A stretch of 64,000 bases of DNA from Pseudoalteromonas rubra (GTDB lineage Bacteria; Pseudomonadota; Gammaproteobacteria; Enterobacterales; Alteromonadaceae): positions 124,001 through 188,000 of the forward strand of contig NZ_PNCI01000019.1 in NCBI RefSeq assembly GCF_005887095.1, given 5' to 3'. Below the pieces are notes generated by a model. The model saw nothing but the letters and a program-made list of their open reading frames with translations, was not told the origin of the DNA and did no database searches. Below, in pieces: positions 18,477 to 28,219 of the stretch. The position numbers were made by a program, and so were the translations under genes. The stretch's first letter is position 1; every line of letters starts with the position of its first letter.

Positions 18477-20372
18477 ATGCAAATAGAACATTTTGAGATC
18501 ATGCAGTTTTTGTCTGCACATCCCCCATTTAATGATTTACCCGAGCACGCACTTAAGCAGCTTGCTTCTGAGGTTGAGGTTGGCTACTACCGTGCTCGTA
18601 GCGAAATACTGCACTACGGGGAGTCAATCTCAAACTTGTATGTGGTACGGGCCGGATCCGTGGAGGTTTACCGCAGAAATGGTGAGCTGTATAACCGAAT
18701 TTCAGAAGGCGGGCTGTTTGGTCAGCGTGGTCTGTTGATGAACCGCAAGGTGCGCTTTCCGGTAATGGCCCTGGAAGACACCTTAGTGTACTGCATTCCC
18801 GTGACCCTGTTTGAAGCATTTTGTGACGAGCATGAGGCATTTGCCGACTTTTTTGAGGCCGATGACAGCGGTGGACTGATCCAGGCGGTGTCAGATCAGG
18901 CAGATAACAACGACCTGACCACGGCCAAAGTCAAAACGTTGTTGCTCAGAGAGCTTGTATCGGTTGAGCTGACCTGCACTATTCGTGATGCCGCGAGACT
19001 GATGACCGAAGAACAAGTTTCAGCCTTGTTGATTTACGATCCGAGTAAACCGGTCAACGATGATCCCGAAGATGATGACGGTCAAATTGTGGGGATCCTG
19101 AGCGATAAAGACTTACGCATTAAAGTCGTGGCGCAAGGTTTAAACACAAATCAACCTGTCGCCAATATCATGACTCGGGAGCTCACCATAGTCGATTCTA
19201 ATGCGTATGTCTTTGAGGCCATGATGATGATGCTCAGAGACAACCTGCATCATCTGCCTGTGGTTCATAAACGTCGGCCTATCGGTGTGATTGCCTTGTC
19301 GGACATCTTACGTTACGAGTCGCAGAGCAGCTTATTGTTTGTCAAAGGGATTATGGAGCAACAAAGCGTTGAGGACCTGGCACAATATGCGCAGTCGCTG
19401 GCCAGTGTATTTGTGCGCCTGGTGAACGAAGATGCTAACTCACACATGGTAGGCACGGCGATGTCGGTGATTGGCCGTACCATTAAACAGCGGTTACTGG
19501 AACTGGCCGAGGACACATTGGGTGAGCCCCCCGTGCCTTATTGCTTTATTGCATTGGGCTCAATGGCACGGGATGAGCAGCTTATCGTGACCGATCAGGA
19601 CAATGCGCTGATCCTGGATGATGCGTTTGAGGCGGATAAACATGACAGCTACTTTGCCGCGCTGGCTAAGTTTGTCTGCGACGCTCTGGCACAATGTGGC
19701 TACAAATTGTGTGATGGTGGCATTATGGCAACAAACCCGCAGTGGCGCTTAACTGCCAGTGACTGGCAGGCTCAGTTTGAAGACTGGATGGATAACCCCA
19801 AACCCGAAGCCCTGCTACATAGCTCAATCTTTTTTGACCTGGATGGGGTGCATGGTCACACCCAGCTTGCCAGTCGCCTGAGTGAATTGGTGGCAAAAAA
19901 AGCAAAAAACACGCCGCGTTTTTTAGCCGCCATGGCAAGCAACTCTTTGCGCAGAACACCTCCGCTGGGCTTTTTTAAAGATTTTGTGCTCGAGCAAGAT
20001 GGAGAGCACAAACACTCGCTGAATATTAAGCGCCGTGGCACTGCACCGCTGTCCGATTTGGTGCGTGTGCATGCCCTGGCCATCGGCTCGCGTAAGCAAA
20101 ATTCGTTTGAGCGACTTGAAGACATAAAAGACGCCCAGTTGTTACCGCCGGGAAAAGTCGAAGATCTTGAAGCGGCGCTTGAATATATCGCGATGATCCG
20201 GATCCGCCACCAGGCAAGGCAAATAGAACAAGGAAAGCAGCCTGATAATAATATATTACCTAAGCGGCTGTCAGAGTTTGAGCAGCGAAACTTGAAAGAA
20301 GCGTTTGCGGTACTGGACAAAGCCCAGAGCTACCTCAAGATCCGCTACCAGAATAAAGCGATGCTAAAATAA
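18477..20372 (+). CDS. Cyclic-nucleotide-binding / CBS / DUF294 nucleotidyltransferase-like protein
   Basis: Signalling-type cytoplasmic protein of 631 residues. The order is: an N-terminal cNMP-binding fold (about residues 10-120, with VRAGSVEVYRRNGE and GLFGQRGLL); two CBS domains (about 155-285, including VSALLIYDPS, GILSDKDLRI and HHLPVVHKRRPIGVIALSD); a DUF294 GlnD-like nucleotidyltransferase core (IALGSMARDEQLIVTDQDNAL, with the GS and DxD-type residues); and a helical DUF294 C-terminal domain. It ends 1 nt into the next gene (TAATG), so it is coupled to the DnaQ-like exonuclease. Such pairs commonly stand beside acetate or other solute transporters; here a BCCT carrier is convergent. 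The ligand and target are unknown. Confidence 0.9.
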   Translation: MQIEHFEIMQFLSAHPPFNDLPEHALKQLASEVEVGYYRARSEILHYGESISNLYVVRAGSVEVYRRNGELYNRISEGGLFGQRGLLMNRKVRFPVMALEDTLVYCIPVTLFEAFCDEHEAFADFFEADDSGGLIQAVSDQADNNDLTTAKVKTLLLRELVSVELTCTIRDAARLMTEEQVSALLIYDPSKPVNDDPEDDDGQIVGILSDKDLRIKVVAQGLNTNQPVANIMTRELTIVDSNAYVFEAMMMMLRDNLHHLPVVHKRRPIGVIALSDILRYESQSSLLFVKGIMEQQSVEDLAQYAQSLASVFVRLVNEDANSHMVGTAMSVIGRTIKQRLLELAEDTLGEPPVPYCFIALGSMARDEQLIVTDQDNALILDDAFEADKHDSYFAALAKFVCDALAQCGYKLCDGGIMATNPQWRLTASDWQAQFEDWMDNPKPEALLHSSIFFDLDGVHGHTQLASRLSELVAKKAKNTPRFLAAMASNSLRRTPPLGFFKDFVLEQDGEHKHSLNIKRRGTAPLSDLVRVHALAIGSRKQNSFERLEDIKDAQLLPPGKVEDLEAALEYIAMIRIRHQARQIEQGKQPDNNILPKRLSEFEQRNLKEAFAVLDKAQSYLKIRYQNKAMLK

Positions 20373-21079
20373 TGGCAGTACAAGGTGACATTTTATCCTG
20401 GCCAAACCGTTTTGCACATTTGGCCCGCCAGAGCAATGATGAACGTTTGAGAGCGTTTTACAACGCAGGCGTACAGGTACCTGAAACACCAGTGTCACAG
20501 GCGCGCTTTGTGGCACTGGATTTTGAGACCACCGGGTTGGATCATGAAACGGATGATATTGTCAGCGTAGGCCTGGTGCCATTCGATGCGCGGCGGATTT
20601 ATTGTCGTGATGCAAAACACTGGATCATAAAACCTGCTACGCCACTGCATACCGAGTCTGTAGTGGTGCATCAAATCACGCATTCTCAGGTCAGTGACGC
20701 GCCTGATCTCGATGACATCCTCGAAGAGCTGCTTGCTTGTCTTGCCGGTCGAGTGATAGTGGTACATTATCGCCATATTGAACGGCTGTTTTTTAATCAG
20801 ACTCTAATACAACGACTGGGAGAAGGGATAGAATTTCCATTGATTGACACCATGATGATCGAACACCAGGTTGAAACTGCCCGGCAAACTTTCTGGCAAC
20901 GCTTCACGCGCCAGCCAATTTCTTCTATTCGTCTGGCTGACAGCCGAAAACGATATGGTTTGCCATATTATATTGCCCACCATGCGCTGAGTGATGCACT
21001 GGCGACTGCTGAATTATTACAGGCTCAGCTGCAACACCACTACACGCAAAACACAGAAATAAAATCGCTGTGGGTATAG
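20372..21079 (+). CDS. DnaQ-like 3'-5' exonuclease
   Basis: DEDD-family exonuclease of 235 residues, similar to the PolIII epsilon fold but much shorter than a full proofreading partner and lacking the polymerase-binding tail. The ExoI motif is ALDFETTGLD, ExoII lies around VVVHYRHIERLFFN, and ExoIII is HHALSDALATAELL with the His and Asp of the DEDDh type. The start codon overlaps the stop of the DUF294 gene. A bidirectional terminator follows. It probably works with the upstream regulator rather than in replication; the substrate is not known. Confidence 0.88.
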   Translation: MAVQGDILSWPNRFAHLARQSNDERLRAFYNAGVQVPETPVSQARFVALDFETTGLDHETDDIVSVGLVPFDARRIYCRDAKHWIIKPATPLHTESVVVHQITHSQVSDAPDLDDILEELLACLAGRVIVVHYRHIERLFFNQTLIQRLGEGIEFPLIDTMMIEHQVETARQTFWQRFTRQPISSIRLADSRKRYGLPYYIAHHALSDALATAELLQAQLQHHYTQNTEIKSLWV

Positions 21080-21116
21080 CTGTTCTCCTAAGTTGAGTGT
21101 GTGACCAAGACAAAGA

Positions 21117-21146
21117 AAAATGGCATGTTATTAAACATGCCATTTT
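21117..21146. terminator. Bidirectional terminator between the exonuclease gene and the BCCT gene
   Basis: A 13-bp stem, AAAATGGCATGTT (21117-21129) with AACATGCCATTTT (21134-21146), closes a 4-nt loop between the two convergent genes. Confidence 0.85.
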
Positions 21147-21179
21147 AGGATGTACTCTGGTCAGCGTTCAGCCAACTGT

Positions 21180-22757
21180 TTATGTGCTGGCTTTTTCTGT
21201 ACGCAAGCCCAGGATAAGACTCAGGCACATCAGCAGGAGTACCACAGTAAAAGGCAGACCAGTTGAAATAGCGCCCGCCTGAAGTGCTTGTATTGCTTCT
21301 GTACCGCCGATCCACAATAGCGCCGCAGCGATAGCGCCTTCTACCGTGGCCCAGAACACCCGCTGCGGGATAGGGGCATCAATTTTACCGCCGGCCGTAA
21401 TACTGTCTATGACCAGAGAGCCTGAATCCGACGAGGTGATAAAGAACACCAGCACCAGTACGATGGCGACAAATGACAAGAGATCGCCCAGAGGCAGTTG
21501 TTCAAACATTTCAAACATGGCCAGTGGCACCTGCGTCAGGCCATTTTCGCCCAGTGCGCCAATGCCAGATTTCACCTGATCAATGGCGATACCGCCGTAT
21601 ACCGACATCCACAAGGTAGTGACCAAAGTCGGGATCAGCAGCACAGCAATGATAAACTCACGAATGGTACGGCCTTCAGAGACGCGGGCAATGAACATAC
21701 CAACAAACGGTGACCAGGAGATCCACCAGGCCCAGTAAAACACAGTCCAGCCCTGGAACCAGGCTTCATCGTCACGACCGTGCGGGTTACTTAATGGAAT
21801 GATGTTCTCCACATAGGCCATTATGGTGGTGGGAATATTACCAAGCGCGACAGCAAAGCCGGCCAGCATGACAAACAGGAGCAGAGCAAAAGCGATCAGC
21901 ATATTGGTGTTACTGAGCACTTTAACGCCCCCTTCAATGCCACGCACCACGGAAATGATGGCCAGCAAAGTGACGCCCACGATCACCATGATCTGTAATC
22001 CCAGACCTGCCTCTATGCCAAATACATGTTGGATCCCGGCACTGGCTTGCTGTGCGCCAAGGCCTAGCGAAGTGGCAAGACCAAATAAGGTGGCCAGCAC
22101 TGCCAGAATATCGATAACGTGTCCGGGCCAGCCCCAAGCTCTGTCGCCTAACAGAGGATAGAAAATAGAGCGGATAGACAGCGGTAGCCCCTTATTATAA
22201 GCAAAGAAAGCCAGAGAGAGCGCGACAACGGCGTAAATCGCCCAGGGGTGCAAACCCCAGTGATACATAGTGGCACCCATGGCCAGCTCAGCAGCTTCAG
22301 GTGTGTTGGGGGTGACATTGAGCGGCGTTTTGAACCAGCCAGTGTAGTAGGCTACCGGTTCGGCAACGCCCCAAAACATCAGCCCTATACCCATACCTGC
22401 GGCGAACAGCATGGCCAGCCAGGAGAGGGTGGTGTACTGAGGTTTGGCCGAGTCGCCACCAAGACGGATTTTACCGTAGGGAGAGAGCACCAGCGCCAAA
22501 CAAAATAGCACAAAGAAGTTGCCAGACCACATAAAGACCGCATCGAATGCGCCGATGATTTTCCACTTCAGGCCGTCCAGTGTTGCCTTTGCCGACTCGG
22601 CATCGCTTACTAAGATTGCAATAAGAAATAATAAGATCAGGCCGGCACTCACGCCAAAAACCGGGTTATGAACATCAAATCCCCATTTTTGTACGTTGTC
22701 CTGACCCACGGTATAGTCAGTGTTATCGATACTATACTTATCGTGATTGTCTGCCAT
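21180..22757 (-). CDS. BCCT-family betaine/choline/carnitine transporter
   Basis: Twelve-helix inner-membrane carrier of 525 residues that takes up quaternary ammonium compounds such as glycine betaine, usually with Na+. The family core GMGIGLMFWGVAEPVAYY is present, together with the helix motif HWGLHPWAIYAVVALSLAFF, RSIFYPLLGDRAWGWPGH, and the tryptophan-rich segment WTVFYWAWWISWSPFVGMFI in the substrate site. The N-terminal cytoplasmic tail is short (about 30 residues). It is monocistronic. Likely an osmoprotectant or nutrient uptake system in a marine organism; the exact substrate cannot be read from the sequence. Confidence 0.93.
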   Translation of the reverse strand: MADNHDKYSIDNTDYTVGQDNVQKWGFDVHNPVFGVSAGLILLFLIAILVSDAESAKATLDGLKWKIIGAFDAVFMWSGNFFVLFCLALVLSPYGKIRLGGDSAKPQYTTLSWLAMLFAAGMGIGLMFWGVAEPVAYYTGWFKTPLNVTPNTPEAAELAMGATMYHWGLHPWAIYAVVALSLAFFAYNKGLPLSIRSIFYPLLGDRAWGWPGHVIDILAVLATLFGLATSLGLGAQQASAGIQHVFGIEAGLGLQIMVIVGVTLLAIISVVRGIEGGVKVLSNTNMLIAFALLLFVMLAGFAVALGNIPTTIMAYVENIIPLSNPHGRDDEAWFQGWTVFYWAWWISWSPFVGMFIARVSEGRTIREFIIAVLLIPTLVTTLWMSVYGGIAIDQVKSGIGALGENGLTQVPLAMFEMFEQLPLGDLLSFVAIVLVLVFFITSSDSGSLVIDSITAGGKIDAPIPQRVFWATVEGAIAAALLWIGGTEAIQALQAGAISTGLPFTVVLLLMCLSLILGLRTEKAST

Positions 22758-23156
22758 TGTTACCTCATAGTTGAGAAATGAAATGGCAAGGTCTTAATAC
22801 CCGGCTTTGATGCAAACTGCATGCGATGGGTTTATGTTAGTTACAGCGGTAATGGGCACGCCAATGGTTTGCCATTACGATCGTCTTTGTGTTTAACAGA
22901 CGTTTCGATGTAATTAAGATAAACCAACCAAAACGGGGTATGTGTACCACCTTGCCGTAAAAGTCTTAGTTTATAAGTGTAAGCGCTAGAATATAAAAGT
23001 AAATGAATGGGCTATTAACTGAATAAAATCACACCAGTTAAGGGGTAAACAGGCAAAAAAAATCCCTCTTGCGAGGGATTTTGGGTAACTCAGCGCCTTT
23101 GGCACTGGGAATGAGGTCGGTACATAGTTGGTATTATAGTGTCAGACCGTGCTTGT
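22758..23156. other. Intergenic region: upstream of BCCT gene, downstream of leucine operon
   Basis: The left two thirds should hold the BCCT promoter on the minus strand. The right part holds the terminator of the leucine-degradation operon (23055-23082). I see no gene, repeat or RNA structure in the rest. Confidence 0.5.
23055..23082 (-). terminator. Terminator of the liu-sco operon
   Basis: On the minus strand an 8-bp stem, AATCCCTC / GAGGGATT, with a 4-nt loop is followed by a run of about eight T (the A run 23055-23062 on the plus strand). It lies 75 nt after scoB, the last gene of the operon. Confidence 0.9.
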
Positions 23157-23819
23157 TTAGCTGGCAAACTGCATTTCAGGAATGTCGCCATTTACAATAA
23201 GCTTACCTGCAGTTTTGCTGATAATTTCGTCTACACTAACACCCGGTGCGCGCTCTAGCAAATGGAACGCGCCATCTTTTACTTCAAGCACCGCTAAATC
23301 TGTGACGATTTTTTTCACACAGTTCACGCCGGTGAGCGGCAGAGTACAAGACTCCAGTAACTTTGAATCGCCGTGCTTGCTGGCATGGGTCATGGTTACC
23401 ACGATATTCTGTGCGCCAGCAACCAAGTCCATTGCACCACCCATGCCTTTGATTAACTTCTTCGGGATCATCCACGAGGCAATATTGCCGTTCTGATCCA
23501 CTTCAAATGCACCTAGTACAGTCAAGTCTACATGACCACCCCGGATCATGGCAAAGCTTTCGGCACTATTAAAAATAGCCGCACCTGTGGCTGCTGTCAC
23601 GGTTTCTTTACCCGCATTGATCATGTCTGCGTCGACCTGGTCTTCTGTTGGGTATGGACCCATGCCCAGCAGACCGTTTTCGGACTGTAGCATGACTTCG
23701 ATACCCTGAGGCACGTAGTTGGCGACCAGAGTTGGAATACCGATACCCAGGTTTACGTAATAGCCGTCCTGAAGCTCTTGCGCCACGCGCATTGCAATTT
23801 GTTCACGAGTTAAAGCCAT
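23157..23819 (-). CDS. scoB: 3-oxoacid CoA-transferase subunit B
   Basis: Beta subunit of a class I CoA-transferase, 220 residues. It moves CoA, probably from succinyl-CoA, to acetoacetate, the end product of leucine breakdown. Markers are the N-terminal glycine loop YYVNLGIGIPTLVANYV and the catalytic-glutamate motif SENGLLGMGPYP. GGHVDLTVLGAFEVDQNGN and GGAMDLVAGAQ follow. The start is the ATG at 23819 (MALTREQIAMRVA), which has AAGGAG 6 nt upstream; the longer frame to 23918 runs back into scoA. The AAGGAG is fused to the scoA stop (TAAGGAG). It is the last gene of the operon. Confidence 0.95.
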   Translation of the reverse strand: MALTREQIAMRVAQELQDGYYVNLGIGIPTLVANYVPQGIEVMLQSENGLLGMGPYPTEDQVDADMINAGKETVTAATGAAIFNSAESFAMIRGGHVDLTVLGAFEVDQNGNIASWMIPKKLIKGMGGAMDLVAGAQNIVVTMTHASKHGDSKLLESCTLPLTGVNCVKKIVTDLAVLEVKDGAFHLLERAPGVSVDEIISKTAGKLIVNGDIPEMQFAS

Positions 23820-23829
23820 GGTGATCTCC

Positions 23830-24528
23830 TTACTTACGGGTTGTGACACGTTCGATGCGTTTTTCAAAGTTGCCCTGAATAACGCGATTAACATAGATCC
23901 CCGGGGTGTGGATCTCACTTGGCTCCAGTTCGCCTGGCTCTACGATTTCTTCTACCTCAGCAACGGTAATTTTACCCGCCGTTGCAGCCATTGGGTTAAA
24001 GTTCATCGCGGTGTGGCGAAATACCAGATTGCCATAGCGGTCAGCTTTCCAGGCTTTAACGATGGCGAATTCGCCGGTGATAGACTCTTCAAGAATGTAA
24101 GGGCGACCATCGAATTCTTTGACTTCTTTGCCCTCGGCAATCGGAGTACCATAGCCAGTTGCCGTGTAAAAACCTGGAATACCCGCACCGCCAGCGCGCA
24201 TTTTCTCTGCCAAAGTACCCTGAGGGGTCAATTCAACGTCGATAATACCGTCTAACAACTGTTGCTCGAACAGGGCATTTTCACCCACGTAAGAGGCAAT
24301 AATCTTTTTGATTTGACGATCATGGAGCAAAATACCCAGACCAAAGTCGTCGACACCACAGTTGTTCGACACGACGGTCAGCTCTTTGGTTTGTTTGCGC
24401 TTGATTTCTGCAATTAACCCTTCTGGAATTCCACATAATCCAAAGCCACCTGCAATAATGGTATCGCCATCTTTCAGGCCCTCCATTGCTGCTTCATAGC
24501 TTGAAACTACTTTATCGAAACCGGCCAT
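23830..24528 (-). CDS. scoA: 3-oxoacid CoA-transferase subunit A
   Basis: Alpha subunit of the acetoacetate-activating CoA-transferase, 232 residues. The N-terminal [19 protein letters not shown] is the CoA-binding signature of class I subunit [18 protein letters not shown] follows, then [19 protein letters not shown], both typical. It stands between liuE and scoB on the minus strand. AGGAG precedes the ATG at a suitable spacing. Within the operon its job is to turn acetoacetate from HMG-CoA lyase into acetoacetyl-CoA, which a thiolase then splits; the succinyl-CoA donor is inferred from family knowledge. Confidence 0.95.
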   Translation of the reverse strand: MAGFDKVVSSYEAAMEGLKDGDTIIAGGFGLCGIPEGLIAEIKRKQTKELTVVSNNCGVDDFGLGILLHDRQIKKIIASYVGENALFEQQLLDGIIDVELTPQGTLAEKMRAGGAGIPGFYTATGYGTPIAEGKEVKEFDGRPYILEESITGEFAIVKAWKADRYGNLVFRHTAMNFNPMAATAGKITVAEVEEIVEPGELEPSEIHTPGIYVNRVIQGNFEKRIERVTTRK

Positions 24529-24563
24529 TAGCCCACTCCTAGTTGTTCGTTGTTTTTCAGTTG

Positions 24564-25472
24564 TTATGACTGACAGCTGTTTTTCAGCGCCAGAGACACC
24601 TTGCTTACTGGCGCCTTATCCAGCGCCTCACAAATCTGCCAGCCCGCTTTTGCCAGTCTTTCTAAATCAATTCCACTGTCAATGCCAAGTCCTTGCAGCA
24701 AGTAAACAACATCCTCAGTGGCAACATTTCCTGACGCACCCTTAGCATAGGGACAACCACCCAGTCCGGCAACGGCGGAATCTATGGTCGCAATGCCCAG
24801 CTCCAGTGCGGTATGTATGTTTGCCAAAGCCTGACCATAGGTATCATGAAAGTGCACGGCAAGGCGCTCGGCTGGGATATGTGACAGTAATAACGTTAGC
24901 AGCTGCCTGACCTGATTGGCTGTACCCACACCTATGGTATCGCCAAGACTGATCTCGTAGCAGCCCAATGCCAATAATTGTTTACACACCGCCAGAACCT
25001 GCTCTGGTTCGACCTCTCCCTGATACGGGCAGCCAACCACACAGCTTACGTAGCCCCTGACTTTGATGTTGTTTTTTTGTGCAAGCTCAACCACAGGGCG
25101 GAAGCGCTCAATACTCTCTTCAATGGAGCAGTTGATGTTCTTTTGTGTAAAGGCTTCGCTGGCAGCGGTAAAAATCGCAAACTCGTCGACCTCGTTGGCA
25201 AGCGCCAGCTCGGCACCTTTGAGGTTTGGCGTAAGGGCGCTGATCTCTACACCATCACGACGCACAAAGCCCTGGATGACGTCACTGGAGTCGGCCATTT
25301 GTGGCACCCATTTTGGCGAGACAAATGCCCCAGCCTCAATGTGTTTCAAACCGGCGTCGGCCAGTGCATTGACCAGCGCAATTTTCGCGCCGGTCGATAC
25401 ACTGGACTCATTTTGCAGGCCATCACGTGCACCAACTTCAACTATTTTGACCTGAGCAGGATAGTTCGCCAT
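24564..25472 (-). CDS. liuE: Hydroxymethylglutaryl-CoA lyase
   Basis: Cleaves HMG-CoA to acetyl-CoA and acetoacetate, the last carbon-carbon step of leucine degradation. The 302 residues form a TIM barrel that opens with [15 protein letters not shown] (catalytic Arg-Asp) and closes with the HMG-CoA lyase signature [19 protein letters not shown]; the metal-binding HFHDTYGQ lies before it. I set the start at the ATG at 25472. Its ribosome site GAGGAGG is formed by the final codons of liuD, and only one base separates the liuD stop from this ATG. The longer frame to 25568 would lie inside liuD. Confidence 0.97.
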   Translation of the reverse strand: MANYPAQVKIVEVGARDGLQNESSVSTGAKIALVNALADAGLKHIEAGAFVSPKWVPQMADSSDVIQGFVRRDGVEISALTPNLKGAELALANEVDEFAIFTAASEAFTQKNINCSIEESIERFRPVVELAQKNNIKVRGYVSCVVGCPYQGEVEPEQVLAVCKQLLALGCYEISLGDTIGVGTANQVRQLLTLLLSHIPAERLAVHFHDTYGQALANIHTALELGIATIDSAVAGLGGCPYAKGASGNVATEDVVYLLQGLGIDSGIDLERLAKAGWQICEALDKAPVSKVSLALKNSCQS

Positions 25473-25473
25473 T

Positions 25474-27417
25474 TCAGGCCTCCTCAACAATCGCAAGCAT
25501 TGCGCCGTGGCTGACCAGCTCGCCTTCGTCGAAGCAATAGCTGGTGAGCGTACCATCAAACGGCGCATTCAGGGTGTATTCCATTTTCATTGCCTCGATG
25601 ACAACCACTGGATCGCCTTTGCTTACCTGAGCGCCAACACTTTGCAGGTGTTTCACGACCGTGCCGTTAAGTGGCGCGGCCAGTGGTGCTTCCTGATGTT
25701 CATGCTCGCTGATGTAGTGCTTAGATTTAAGCGCCACATCAAACTGGTAAGGACCAAACATAACTGTGATTTGCTCTTTGGTGATCACCACATCTGCCAG
25801 CAAGCGCTTGCCATCCAGGTTGGCGACCAGGCTGTGACCATCCAGGCGTACGTCCATCGTATGGTCGAGATCCTGATAAAATACCTGCCACTGATTGCCA
25901 CTGGCTTCGGCTACCACCAGGTGGTCGGCAAATGGCAGTACCTGACGACGCGGCTGGTTGAGCTTAAAGCCCGACAGCTGCCACGGCGAGGTGACTTTCT
26001 CTGCCTGCTGATGCGCCAGATAGGCCGCACTGGCCAGACAAACCAATAAGTCATTGGGCGCCTGAGATGCCGTCAGCGTTTCGGTCTGGGTGTCAATAAA
26101 GTGGGTATCCGGTGCTGTGGTACTGAATGCAGGGTGGCCTGCCAGGTGGTGTAAGAAAGCAATATTGCTCTTCAGACCTGCCAGATGTACTTCAGCCAGT
26201 GCACTGCGTAATTTTAATAGTGCAGTGCGGCGATCTCGACCATGCACTATCAGCTTAGCGATCATCGGATCGTAAAAGGGGCTGATCTCATCACCTTGTT
26301 GCACACCGGTATCGATACGCACACCGTCTTTGGCTTGTGGGAAGCCCAGATGGGACAATACGCCAGAGCAGGGCATAAAGTTTTCCTGCGGATCTTCGGC
26401 GTATATGCGCGCTTCAAAGCTGTGGCCGCTGAGTCGGATCTCATCCTGGGTCAGTGGCAGTACTTCATTGTTGGCGACGCGGATTTGCCACTCAACCAAA
26501 TCCTGATCGGTCACCATCTCCGTCACCGGGTGCTCTACTTGCAGGCGCGTGTTCATTTCCATAAAGAAGAACTCGTCACCACAGAGCAAGAACTCGACGG
26601 TACCGGCACCGCGGTAGTTGATAGCCTGGGCACAGCGCACAGCGGCTTCACCCATTTCACGGCGCAGCTCTGCACTCAGATCCGGGGCAGGAGCTTCTTC
26701 TATGACTTTTTGATGGCGGCGCTGCAATGAGCAGTCGCGGTCGCCCAGATACACGCAATTACCATGGCTGTCGGCAAATACTTGCACTTCAACATGGCGC
26801 GGCTTATCGACAAAACGCTCCAGCAGCACCAGATCGTTACCAAAACTGGCTGCGGCCTCACGCTTTGCACCTTCAAGAGCATTGATAAATTCGCTGGCTT
26901 CGCGCACTACGCGCATACCTTTACCACCGCCACCGTAAGCCGCTTTTATAAGCACCGGATAGCCCACTTTCTCGGCTTCCTGAGCCAGGAAATCTGTATC
27001 TTGCTGCTTGCCGTAGTAGCCGGGCACTAAGGGTACATTGGCCTCGGCCATGATCTCTTTGGCGCGAGTTTTTGACCCCATGGCTTCAATTGAGCTAGCC
27101 AGCGGACCAATAAAGGCGATATCGGCCTGCTCACAGGCCTGAGCAAAGGCTTCGTTTTCAGACAAGAATCCGTAACCGGGATGGATACAATCCGCACCGG
27201 CACGCTTAGCAACGTCCAGAATGCGCTCAGCAACCAGGTAGGAATCTTTACTTGGCGCCGGACCTATGTGATAGGCTTCATCCGCCTGTTGTACGTGCAT
27301 GGCATTGGCGTCTGCATCGGAGTAAACCGCTACGGTGCTCAGACCCAGGCGCTTGGCGCTGCGTATCACGCGACAGGCGATTTCGCCACGGTTGGCTATC
27401 AGAATTTTCTTTAACAT
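25474..27417 (-). CDS. liuD: Methylcrotonyl-CoA carboxylase, biotin-containing alpha subunit
   Basis: ATP- and biotin-dependent subunit (647 residues) that carboxylates biotin for conversion of 3-methylcrotonyl-CoA to 3-methylglutaconyl-CoA. The N-terminal biotin carboxylase domain starts ILIANRGEIACRVIRSA and has the ATP-grasp loop AAYGGGGKGMRVV, then EMNTRLQVEHPVTE. A middle linker domain leads to a C-terminal biotinyl domain with VIEAMKMEYTL, where the Lys is biotinylated. The start is the ATG at 27417 with AAGGAG upstream; the in-frame extension to 27462 overlaps liuC and lacks family support. The ribosome site is fused to the liuC stop codon. Confidence 0.97.
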   Translation of the reverse strand: MLKKILIANRGEIACRVIRSAKRLGLSTVAVYSDADANAMHVQQADEAYHIGPAPSKDSYLVAERILDVAKRAGADCIHPGYGFLSENEAFAQACEQADIAFIGPLASSIEAMGSKTRAKEIMAEANVPLVPGYYGKQQDTDFLAQEAEKVGYPVLIKAAYGGGGKGMRVVREASEFINALEGAKREAAASFGNDLVLLERFVDKPRHVEVQVFADSHGNCVYLGDRDCSLQRRHQKVIEEAPAPDLSAELRREMGEAAVRCAQAINYRGAGTVEFLLCGDEFFFMEMNTRLQVEHPVTEMVTDQDLVEWQIRVANNEVLPLTQDEIRLSGHSFEARIYAEDPQENFMPCSGVLSHLGFPQAKDGVRIDTGVQQGDEISPFYDPMIAKLIVHGRDRRTALLKLRSALAEVHLAGLKSNIAFLHHLAGHPAFSTTAPDTHFIDTQTETLTASQAPNDLLVCLASAAYLAHQQAEKVTSPWQLSGFKLNQPRRQVLPFADHLVVAEASGNQWQVFYQDLDHTMDVRLDGHSLVANLDGKRLLADVVITKEQITVMFGPYQFDVALKSKHYISEHEHQEAPLAAPLNGTVVKHLQSVGAQVSKGDPVVVIEAMKMEYTLNAPFDGTLTSYCFDEGELVSHGAMLAIVEEA

Positions 27418-27427
27418 AGTGTACTCC

Positions 27428-28210
27428 TTACTTGCTGGCCGCGTTTTGCCAGCCGGGGGCACGTTTGTCGAAAAAGGCGCTCAGACCTTCTTGTCCTTCC
27501 TCGCTTACTCGGATCTCAGCGATCCGTTTTGCGGTGTGTGCAATCAATGTGTCATCGATGGTATGGCCAGCCACTTCGTCTATCAGTGCCTTGGCACTTT
27601 TGACCGCCACCGGACCATTGTTCAGCAGGGTTTCTATAAAGTGAGATTCGGCACCGGCTAAGTCTTCGGCTATTTCGTGGATAAGACCCATGCTCAGTGC
27701 TTTGTCTGCAGTAAAGATCTCAGCACTGAGGAAATAGCGACGTGCCTGACGCTCGCCAATGGCGCGGATCACATAGGGGCTGATCACGGCGGGGATAAGC
27801 CCCAGCTTGACTTCGCTCAGACAGAACTTAGCATCCGGGGTCGCAACGGCGATGTCACAGCAGGCGATGAGGCCCAGTGCACCACCAAATGCAGCGCCCT
27901 GAACCAGACAAACCGTTGGGTGTGGGCTGTTTGCCAGCACTTTCATCAGTTTGGCCAGCTCCATAGAATCAGCGACATTCTCGTCGTAGTTATTACCAGC
28001 CATGGATTTCATCCAGGCCAGGTCGGCGCCTGCAGAGAAGTGCTTGCCATTGGTTTTTAATACCAGTGCACGAATATTCAGCTCGTTGGCGTATTCAATG
28101 CTTTTGATTAATTCGGCAATGACCTCGGCGTTGAAGGCATTGTGTTTTTCCGGGCGGCTAAGCTCCAAAATGGCGACTTTGCTCTTGGTGATATTTAAGG
28201 TTACTGACAT
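27428..28210 (-). CDS. liuC: Methylglutaconyl-CoA hydratase (enoyl-CoA hydratase family)
   Basis: Crotonase-fold enzyme of 260 residues that hydrates 3-methylglutaconyl-CoA to HMG-CoA. The oxyanion-hole segments are KHFSAGADLAWMKSM and QGAAFGGALGLIACCDIA, and the CLSEVKLGLIPAVISPYV stretch carries the acidic catalytic region. Crotonase family members are hard to separate by sequence alone; the specific substrate is taken from the gene's place between the two methylcrotonyl-CoA carboxylase genes. Its ribosome site is fused to the liuB stop (TAAGGAGG). Confidence 0.94.
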   Translation of the reverse strand: MSVTLNITKSKVAILELSRPEKHNAFNAEVIAELIKSIEYANELNIRALVLKTNGKHFSAGADLAWMKSMAGNNYDENVADSMELAKLMKVLANSPHPTVCLVQGAAFGGALGLIACCDIAVATPDAKFCLSEVKLGLIPAVISPYVIRAIGERQARRYFLSAEIFTADKALSMGLIHEIAEDLAGAESHFIETLLNNGPVAVKSAKALIDEVAGHTIDDTLIAHTAKRIAEIRVSEEGQEGLSAFFDKRAPGWQNAASK

Positions 28211-28219
28211 AGGGCCTCC

